Assembly: GCA_948759685.1 (NCBI GenBank)
Contig: CAQBGY010000062.1
Location: 1-13,789 of the forward strand
Direction: 5' to 3'
Length of the DNA: 13,789 bases
DNA from: an uncultured Eubacterium sp.
GTDB taxonomy: Bacteria > Bacillota_A > Clostridia > Lachnospirales > Lachnospiraceae
Every line of letters begins with the position of its first letter. Positions within the stretch are counted from its first letter, which is position 1. Shown piece after piece: positions 8,519-13,789 of the stretch. The notes under the pieces were generated by a model, which ran no database searches, was not told the origin of the DNA, and was given only the letters and a program-made list of their open reading frames with translations. Position numbers and translations under genes: made by a program.

Positions 8519-9292
8519 ATGAAGATGGAAAATGAAAGTAACATACCAAAGAAAATACATTATGTTTGGTTAGGGAATGCTTCTAAGCCTCGTTCTGTGA
8601 TAGATTGCATTAATTCTTGGAAGGAGAAAATGCCTGATTATGAAATTAAATGTTGGGATGAGAATGTATTTGATGTAAATTCAGTTCCTTGGGTTAAGGA
8701 AGCTATTAGCAAAGGGAAGTGGTCATTAGCGTCAGATTATATTAGGCATTATGCTATATATACTGAGGGAGGAATATATTTAGATACTGATGTAAAAGTA
8801 TTTCGTCCTTTTGATGAGTTTCTTAATTGGGATTTTTTTACCTCTGTAGAATATCATCCTCAGATTTATATTTCGTCAGGCAGAAATTGTGTTGATGTAG
8901 ATGGGCACGCTTTGAAAAAAGGTGATGTAGTAGAAGGGTGCGGATTGCTAGCTGCATGTTTTGCTGCAAAAAAAGGGAATGCATTTGTAAAGGAATGTTT
9001 GGAATACTTTGGAAGTAGACATTTTGTCAAAGAAGATGGTAGCCTTTTTATAGATATCATTAATCCTGGAATAATGGCAACAATAGCTACAGCATATGGA
9101 TTTGTTTATAAAGACGAGGATCAATTATTGGAAAATAATATGATGATTTTTAATTCCTCTGTTTTTGCAGGTAATCCTGCGACAAGAACCAAACAATCTT
9201 ATTGTATGCATTTTTGTGATGGAAGTTGGAGGGATAAAAGCTTTTTTGAACGATTAAAATGGGAAGTTAAGAAATTTCTAAAGCATCGATAG
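8519..9292 (+). CDS. GT32-type glycosyltransferase with DXD motif
   Basis: Glycosyltransferase of the Gly_transf_sug / GT32 type, common in capsule loci. The N terminus reads 'IPKKIHYVWLG' (9-19), the family signature, then 'CINSWKEKMPDYEIKCWDE', 'ASDYIRHYAIYTEGGIYLDT' and the metal-binding Asp89-Thr90-Asp91, followed by 'FDEFLNWDFFTSVEY'. A later 'NPGIMATIATAYG' and 'CMHFCDGSWRDK' complete the fold, with the terminal His and Trp residues usual in the family. At 257 residues it is full length and soluble, with no membrane segment. The start ATG at 8519 is followed by a second in-frame ATG at 8525, which could also serve. The stop is 7 bases before the polymerase gene. The sugar transferred is unknown. 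Confidence 0.88.
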   Translation: MKMENESNIPKKIHYVWLGNASKPRSVIDCINSWKEKMPDYEIKCWDENVFDVNSVPWVKEAISKGKWSLASDYIRHYAIYTEGGIYLDTDVKVFRPFDEFLNWDFFTSVEYHPQIYISSGRNCVDVDGHALKKGDVVEGCGLLAACFAAKKGNAFVKECLEYFGSRHFVKEDGSLFIDIINPGIMATIATAYGFVYKDEDQLLENNMMIFNSSVFAGNPATRTKQSYCMHFCDGSWRDKSFFERLKWEVKKFLKHR

Positions 9293-9299
9293 TTGCTAT

Positions 9300-10565
9300 A
9301 TGTATACTTTATACTTTTTACTAATTTACTTTATCTTTTGCTGGAGAACTCGTGCATACTTAGTGCTTTCTTCATTATTCATTTTATTTCCTATTCATAT
9401 CACATTAAAGCATTGTTTTGCAATTCTAGGTGGGAATGTTTATTTTCCTTTTTGGTATGATATTGCAATATTCTTTCTTCTACAAAAGGCGTTTAGAGTT
9501 AAAATGCAGGTTTCTTACTATTGGATTGTCTTTTTATTTTTTATATTATATCTTTTTGCTTTTTATTTTTTGCTGCCTAATGATAAAGATGCGATCTCGA
9601 CATTGAGGATTTATCTTCATTGCTTTTGTTTATTTTTTAGTTTGTCAACTTTGAAATTTACTTCATTACAAATAAAAAAACTTTTTATTGTACAACTTTG
9701 GGTAACATATATTCTTTGTATAACAGGAATTGTCATTTATTTTTTCTTTCAATCAGATTGGCATCTTTTTTTAAATCATTATATAATTGATAAGAATGGA
9801 GCCTTGAGTTATGTAACTCCATCTTTTACGATAATGGGAATTGAGAGGATGAATGGTCTTATTGGAGCTCCAAATCAGTTTGGTGTCTATATGGCATATG
9901 TTTGGCTATGGATATATTCAGCATGTATTTCTAAATCTATAAATAAATTTTCTTCTTGGTTATGTCTTGTCTTGGTTTCTGGATGCTTGTTCATGTCTTT
10001 TTCTAGAGCTGGTTGGGCGCTTGTTATTATAACACTCTTTTTATTTAATTTTTATAAAGGAAAAGCTGTTGTTGTAATCAAATTTATGTTTGCTATGTTA
10101 TTTGCTTTGGTATTAATAATGGCTATTGTTTTTATTTTAGAACCAATGTTTTTCGATATTGTAGTAGCTTCTTTAACAGGTGAAGAAAGTAGTGCTTCAA
10201 CAAGAGGAGATATGGTTCATGATTTTTATTTGCAGTTATTGTCAACGCCATGGGGAAATGGTCTAGGAACAGGAACTATAGATGGTGATGGAGGAAATAT
10301 TGCAGAATCTTCTATTTTATTACAAGCTTATGAAATAGGAATACAAGGATGTGCCTTTTATTTATTTTTATGGTTTGTGCTTTTAAAAAAAATGAGGCGA
10401 TATAAAACGGAGATTTATTTGATAATGTCATCGTTGATGATTGCTACATTAATGGTTTCCGTTGTATCAGTTAATATATTTCAGTATCCTTATGTTTATT
10501 ATATATGGGGAGGAATGGGATTTATTGTAAATAAATCAGTAAAATCAGTTTATGAGAATAGATAA
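9300..10565 (+). CDS. wzy: Wzy-like O-antigen/capsule polymerase
   Basis: Very hydrophobic 421-residue protein with about ten to twelve predicted membrane segments, consistent with the inner-membrane polymerase that joins undecaprenyl-linked repeat units on the periplasmic side. Sequence marks of the O-antigen polymerase/ligase (Wzy_C) group are 'GAPNQFGVYMAYVW' (189 onward), 'MSFSRAGW' (232-239, with Arg236), then a large loop with 'STRGDMVHDFYLQLLSTPWG' (Arg302), 'GNGLGTGT' and 'ESSILLQAYEIGIQG'. The conserved arginines and the G-x-G-x-G-T loop fit the proposed catalytic periplasmic region. Wzy proteins diverge strongly, so the call rests on topology, these motifs and being the only such gene in the block. 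It could formally be a ligase, but the locus context favours a polymerase. Its 3' end overlaps the next GT2 gene by 14 bases. Confidence 0.85.
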   Translation: MYTLYFLLIYFIFCWRTRAYLVLSSLFILFPIHITLKHCFAILGGNVYFPFWYDIAIFFLLQKAFRVKMQVSYYWIVFLFFILYLFAFYFLLPNDKDAISTLRIYLHCFCLFFSLSTLKFTSLQIKKLFIVQLWVTYILCITGIVIYFFFQSDWHLFLNHYIIDKNGALSYVTPSFTIMGIERMNGLIGAPNQFGVYMAYVWLWIYSACISKSINKFSSWLCLVLVSGCLFMSFSRAGWALVIITLFLFNFYKGKAVVVIKFMFAMLFALVLIMAIVFILEPMFFDIVVASLTGEESSASTRGDMVHDFYLQLLSTPWGNGLGTGTIDGDGGNIAESSILLQAYEIGIQGCAFYLFLWFVLLKKMRRYKTEIYLIMSSLMIATLMVSVVSVNIFQYPYVYYIWGGMGFIVNKSVKSVYENR

Positions 10566-11196
10566 TCCATTAATTACTGTCATAACAGTGTCTTATAATT
10601 CAGTATCTGTTATTGAGGATACGATAGAAAGTGTACTTAAACAAACATATCCTCGGATTGAATATATAATTATTGATGGTGGAAGTCGGGATGGCACGGT
10701 TGATATAATTAGGCAATATGAAAAATCTATTTCTTTTTGGATTTCTGAAAAAGATAGTGGGGTATATCATGCAATGAATAAGGGTATTGATAGAGCGACA
10801 GGAGAATGGTTGATTTTTATGAATAGTGGTGATCGATTTTATTCTGAAACAATTTTATCACAAGTGTTTGAGCATGAATATAAATCAGATATTATTTATG
10901 GTGCTGTAGAATTAGATTATGGTTTCACTAAAATTATAAAGAGACCATATCCTTTAGAATGTCTTCCATTGCATATGTGTTTTTCACATCAATCTTGTTT
11001 TGTTCGAACTGATTTAATGAAAAAGACTAAATTTGATACAAACTATTCTATTGTTGCCGATTATGCGTTTTTTTTGGAACAATATAAAAAAGGAAATCTT
11101 TTTCATCAATTACCGTTTACAATATCTACTTATGATAATGTAAATGGAATTTCATCTGCTCCTAATATTAAAGTTTTTAGTAAAGAGGATGATTAG
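10552..11196 (+). CDS. Glycosyltransferase family 2 (WcaE/WcaA-like), short C terminus
   Basis: GT-A glycosyltransferase with a classic GT2 core: 'ITVITVSYNSVSVIEDTIES', 'IIIDGGSRDGT' (39-49), 'SEKDSGVYHAMNKGI' (65-79) and 'FMNSGDRF' with Asp94 at the metal/nucleotide site. Later come 'SHQSCFVRTDL' and 'SIVADYAFFLEQY', typical of the subfamily with an acceptor-site acidic residue. It likely adds one sugar in the cytoplasm. It ends at 214 residues, just after 'NVNGISSAPNIKVFSKEDD', whereas relatives I know usually run some 30-40 residues further; the same frame continues past the TAG for 16 codons before a TGA. The catalytic core looks complete, so it is probably functional. The ATG lies within the polymerase gene's 3' end, suggesting translational coupling. 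Confidence 0.86.
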   Translation: MRIDNPLITVITVSYNSVSVIEDTIESVLKQTYPRIEYIIIDGGSRDGTVDIIRQYEKSISFWISEKDSGVYHAMNKGIDRATGEWLIFMNSGDRFYSETILSQVFEHEYKSDIIYGAVELDYGFTKIIKRPYPLECLPLHMCFSHQSCFVRTDLMKKTKFDTNYSIVADYAFFLEQYKKGNLFHQLPFTISTYDNVNGISSAPNIKVFSKEDD

Positions 11197-11279
11197 ATGT
11201 ATATGTCCGAAATTCATTCTAAAAATTTACTACAGAAAGGTGAATGATTAATTAAGAATGGTAGATACTGACATAATAA

Positions 11280-12377
11280 ATGAAAACAATATACATAGTT
11301 GACTTGATTGGATCTTACTGTGGCATGCATTATTATGATGAAGCATTTGCCGATATTTTGCGTAAGAAGGGATTTCAAGTAAAAATACTTTCTACTTTTA
11401 ATGAACAAGGAGAGAAACCTTTTTTCTCTCTTATATTTGGTAGGAATAAACTGATATCAGTCTTGTTGCTTTTGAAAAATTACCTACGGTTATTGAAACA
11501 TATGATTACTCACAAGAGGGGAGTATATATTTATATGTGTTATGGTGAACTTTATGATCTGTTAATGATGTCACCTAGTATGGTTAGTAGGCGGTTATGG
11601 TGTGATATGCATGAAGCGCATGCTTTAAAATATATGGATACTTCGCGTGTCTTATGTTTCTTTGATTGGTATTATACTAAATATGTACGTTGCTTTATTT
11701 ATCATTCTGAGCGTACAAAAAATATATTGAATACTATAGGGGTGAAAGTTTCAATGTTATATGTACCTCATTTAAAATATTCTTTTAAGAAAAAATATGA
11801 GGAAAAGTCACTATCTAAAGATGTTGCTGATGCATTTGTGAGTATTGGCAAAATTAAATTTCTTTTTTTTGGAAACTTAAGTTATGCAAAAGGTATTGAT
11901 ATCATTGTAGATGTATTTGCAAGATTACCGCATGGTGTAAGGGAAAAAGTCGAACTTGTAATTGCTGGTAAAAATGTTGAAAATATAGATTTTAGTTTAT
12001 TGTATGGAATATCAACAGATTACAGGGTACTTGATCGTCATATTAATGATGATGAATTGGTCTATTTATATAGTCATACAGATGTAGTTTTACTACCTTA
12101 TCGTAAATCTTCGCAAAGTGGTATTTTTGCAATGGCATGTTATTTTAAGAAAGTTATGTTATTAACGGACATTCCATATTTTCGTAAAATGATAGACGAG
12201 TTTCCTAGTTTTGGCAGACTTACATCAATCAATAAGTATCGTCAATCAGTAGAGGATATAATAAAAAAACCAGTGTTAGATAATTATTATACAACTTCAG
12301 ATTGTGAACGTTATGAACAGAAGAAAGAAATCAACGATTTTGTAACTATGGTTGATGCTGAGATAAATAGAGTTTGA
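11280..12377 (+). CDS. Glycosyltransferase family 4 (GT-B)
   Basis: Predicted cytoplasmic GT-B enzyme of 365 residues. The N-terminal half begins 'MKTIYIVDLIGSYCGMHYYD' and includes 'RRLWCDMHEAHAL' and 'CFIYHSERTKNIL'. The C-terminal half has the GT4 donor-binding pattern: 'KIKFLFFGNLSYAKGID' (Gly198, Lys204-Gly205), 'VELVIAGK', 'HINDDELVYLYSHTDVVLLP' and 'YRKSSQSGIFAMACYFKKVM' (274-293). In the last, the usual E-x7-E pair is replaced by a Gln279-Ser280-Gly281 style loop; this variant recurs in GT4 capsule enzymes, so loss of activity is not implied. Sugar and linkage are unknown. It is preceded by an 83-base gap and followed by the 158-base gap, the longest inside the block. Confidence 0.84.
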   Translation: MKTIYIVDLIGSYCGMHYYDEAFADILRKKGFQVKILSTFNEQGEKPFFSLIFGRNKLISVLLLLKNYLRLLKHMITHKRGVYIYMCYGELYDLLMMSPSMVSRRLWCDMHEAHALKYMDTSRVLCFFDWYYTKYVRCFIYHSERTKNILNTIGVKVSMLYVPHLKYSFKKKYEEKSLSKDVADAFVSIGKIKFLFFGNLSYAKGIDIIVDVFARLPHGVREKVELVIAGKNVENIDFSLLYGISTDYRVLDRHINDDELVYLYSHTDVVLLPYRKSSQSGIFAMACYFKKVMLLTDIPYFRKMIDEFPSFGRLTSINKYRQSVEDIIKKPVLDNYYTTSDCERYEQKKEINDFVTMVDAEINRV

Positions 12378-12535
12378 AAAAATGATTATGGTATTTTCTA
12401 AATTTATTTCTGCTTTTATTTAAGAAAAAGTAAAACTCTCATATTGGACTCGCTACACGAAATATTGTTCCGAGAAAAAGAGATTGTTTTGTATACTTAG
12501 AGTTATCAATTTACCTTCATATATTAAAATTTCTG

Positions 12536-13663
12536 ATGAAAATAGCTTTTATTGGCACTCGTGGTATTCCAAATAACTATGGGGGCTTTGAGCAGTTTGC
12601 TGAATACATTTCCGTAGGTTTGGCAAAAAGAGGTCACATAGTGACTGTCTATTCTCCTCATTTTCACCCTTATAAAAAAGATTTTTATAAAGGAGTACGT
12701 ATCAAACATATTTATAGTCCTGAAACATGGATGGGGAGTTCTGTTGGGAGTTTCTTTTATGATTATTTTTCGTTAAAAGATGCACTCAAACGGGAAAAGT
12801 TCGATATTATTTATGAAGCAGGGTACACTAGTATTGTACCAGCTTATATTTGGTTTAATGTGAAGAATATTAAGTGTCCAATATTTATAACGAATATGGA
12901 TGGATTGGAATATAAGCGTACAAAGTTTAATAAATGGATACGGAAATTTGTCTTTTGGGAAGAAAGACAGGCTGTGAAACACAGTCATTATCTAATTGCT
13001 GATAATATGGGTATTCATGATTATTATAAGGCGAAATATAATAAAACTTGTCGTTTTATTGCTTATGGAGCAGATATACATGATGATTACAATAAGGAAG
13101 TATTGAAGGAATTTAAGTTAGAATTGAATGGTTATTATTTGCTTGTAGCGAGGTTAGAACCTGAGAATAATATTGCAATGGCTATAGAAGGGTATTTGGC
13201 TTCTAAAGAAAATGGGCGTAAACCATTGATAATTGTAGGTAAAACTAATACCCCTCATGGTAAAAAACTTGTGGAACAATATGCTAAAGAGAGTTATGTG
13301 CGTTTTATTGGTGGAGTTTATGATTTTGATAAACTGAATTCAATACGTAAGTTTTCTTTTGCATATTTTCACGGTCATTCAGTAGGAGGAACAAATCCAT
13401 CACTTTTAGAAGCTATGGCTTCAGGTTGTTTTATTTTAGCTAATGATAATATATTTAATCGATCAGTGCTAAAAGAAAATGCCAAATATTATCATACAGC
13501 AATAGAGGTGACCAAGTTATTAAATGATATGGATATTATTGCTGCACGAGATAAAGAGAAATTTATATCTGCAAATTTGGAAGAGATAAAAACAGAATAT
13601 TCTTGGGAGCATTTAGTAGATGAACATGAAAAATATTTTATGGAATTGTTTGTTGAGAAATGA
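12536..13663 (+). CDS. DUF1972/GT4 glycosyltransferase, likely rhamnosyltransferase
   Basis: GT-B glycosyltransferase of the DUF1972 group, which includes pneumococcal Cps2T/WchF, a beta-1,4-rhamnosyltransferase acting on the first lipid-linked glucose. The signature 'IGTRGIPNNYGGFEQFAEYI' begins at residue 6; 'FDIIYEAGYTSIVPAYI' and 'FITNMDGLEYKRTKFNKW' follow. The GT4 half shows 'LLVARLEPENNIAMAIEGY' (Arg206, Glu208, Glu210), 'KPLIIVGKTN', 'YVRFIGGVYD' and 'HGHSVGGTNPSLLEAMASG' (Glu292). Length 375 is typical. By analogy with WchA-WchF pairs, it may add the second sugar to the unit started by the transferase at 1508-2920; that is inference, and no dTDP-rhamnose synthesis genes lie in the window. 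The gene ends with two adjacent TGA codons. Acceptor and sugar are therefore tentative, while the family is clear. Confidence 0.88.
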   Translation: MKIAFIGTRGIPNNYGGFEQFAEYISVGLAKRGHIVTVYSPHFHPYKKDFYKGVRIKHIYSPETWMGSSVGSFFYDYFSLKDALKREKFDIIYEAGYTSIVPAYIWFNVKNIKCPIFITNMDGLEYKRTKFNKWIRKFVFWEERQAVKHSHYLIADNMGIHDYYKAKYNKTCRFIAYGADIHDDYNKEVLKEFKLELNGYYLLVARLEPENNIAMAIEGYLASKENGRKPLIIVGKTNTPHGKKLVEQYAKESYVRFIGGVYDFDKLNSIRKFSFAYFHGHSVGGTNPSLLEAMASGCFILANDNIFNRSVLKENAKYYHTAIEVTKLLNDMDIIAARDKEKFISANLEEIKTEYSWEHLVDEHEKYFMELFVEK

Positions 13664-13755
13664 TGATAAAGTAAAATGTGTAGTAATTGAAGGGGAATTA
13701 TGAAATTCTAATAAATGTATGGTGGATTAACCCTAAAAGGTATGGTATAAAATAA

Positions 13756-13789
13756 ATGTTGAGATGTAATAAACACGTGAGTGTTTCGT
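13756..13789 (+). CDS. Possible start of a further gene, cut by the window end
   Basis: An ATG at 13756 opens a frame with no stop to the window edge: 11 full codons reading MLRCNKHVSVS. A short polar start leading into 'HVSVS' is the way many GT2 glycosyltransferases begin, and the spacing of about 90 bases after the preceding gene is similar to other gaps in this operon. Eleven codons are far too few to assign a family or to prove that a gene exists; all other frames in 13664-13789 contain early stops after their ATGs. Confidence 0.3.
   Translation, partial: MLRCNKHVSVS

Noticed and set aside
11214..11408. Minus-strand open frame spanning the gap before the GT4 gene
   Set aside because: It overlaps the start of a supported plus-strand gene, has no recognisable motif, and would be the only minus-strand gene in the window.
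13771..13786. Perfect 6-base inverted repeat AAACAC / GTGTTT with a GTGA loop
   Set aside because: The stem is short and AT-rich, and no T-run follows. It also falls inside the open frame that begins at 13756, so a terminator call is not supported.
1..13789. CRISPR arrays, tRNA or rRNA genes, insertion sequences and invertible promoters
   Set aside because: I saw no regularly spaced repeats, RNA gene signatures, transposase motifs or recombinase-type inverted repeats. The operon's promoter region lies upstream of the window.

Overview
The window is most likely part of a capsular or exopolysaccharide biosynthesis operon from a gut-type Bacteroidales bacterium (Bacteroides, Phocaeicola, Parabacteroides or a close relative). 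This rests on the gene order (SLBB export protein, Wzz without a kinase domain, initiating sugar transferase, then a variable glycosyltransferase block), the near absence of Shine-Dalgarno sites with A/T-rich leaders instead, and the protein style. Species cannot be named from this sequence. All genes lie on the + strand and are tightly packed. No gene-free stretch reaches 300 bases; the longest internal gap is 158 bases (12378-12535).

Region 1 (1-2920) is the conserved export and initiation module. It holds the C-terminal end of an outer-membrane polysaccharide export protein (cut by the window edge), a Wzz-type chain-length regulator, and a membrane-bound undecaprenyl-phosphate sugar-1-phosphate transferase. 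Its base composition is clearly richer in G+C than what follows.

Region 2 (about 2921-13663) is the AT-rich, serotype-like variable block. It encodes a Wzx-type flippase carrying an extra C-terminal domain that resembles a polysaccharide deacetylase, a radical SAM protein with additional cysteines, a polysaccharide pyruvyl transferase-family protein, a GT2 glycosyltransferase, a GT32-type (DXD) glycosyltransferase, a Wzy-like polymerase, a second GT2, a GT4, and a DUF1972-type GT4 related to rhamnosyltransferases. At the very end, an open frame from 13756 may be the start of another gene.

Together these genes fit a Wzx/Wzy-dependent pathway. The sugar transferase loads the first sugar phosphate on undecaprenyl phosphate. 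Five glycosyltransferases extend the repeat unit, with the DUF1972 enzyme a plausible second step. The flippase moves the unit across the inner membrane, the polymerase joins units, Wzz sets length and the SLBB protein exports the chain. The least conventional part is the consecutive trio at 3052-7462 (flippase-deacetylase-like fusion, radical SAM protein, pyruvyl transferase-like protein), which may be a tailoring cassette for the glycan.
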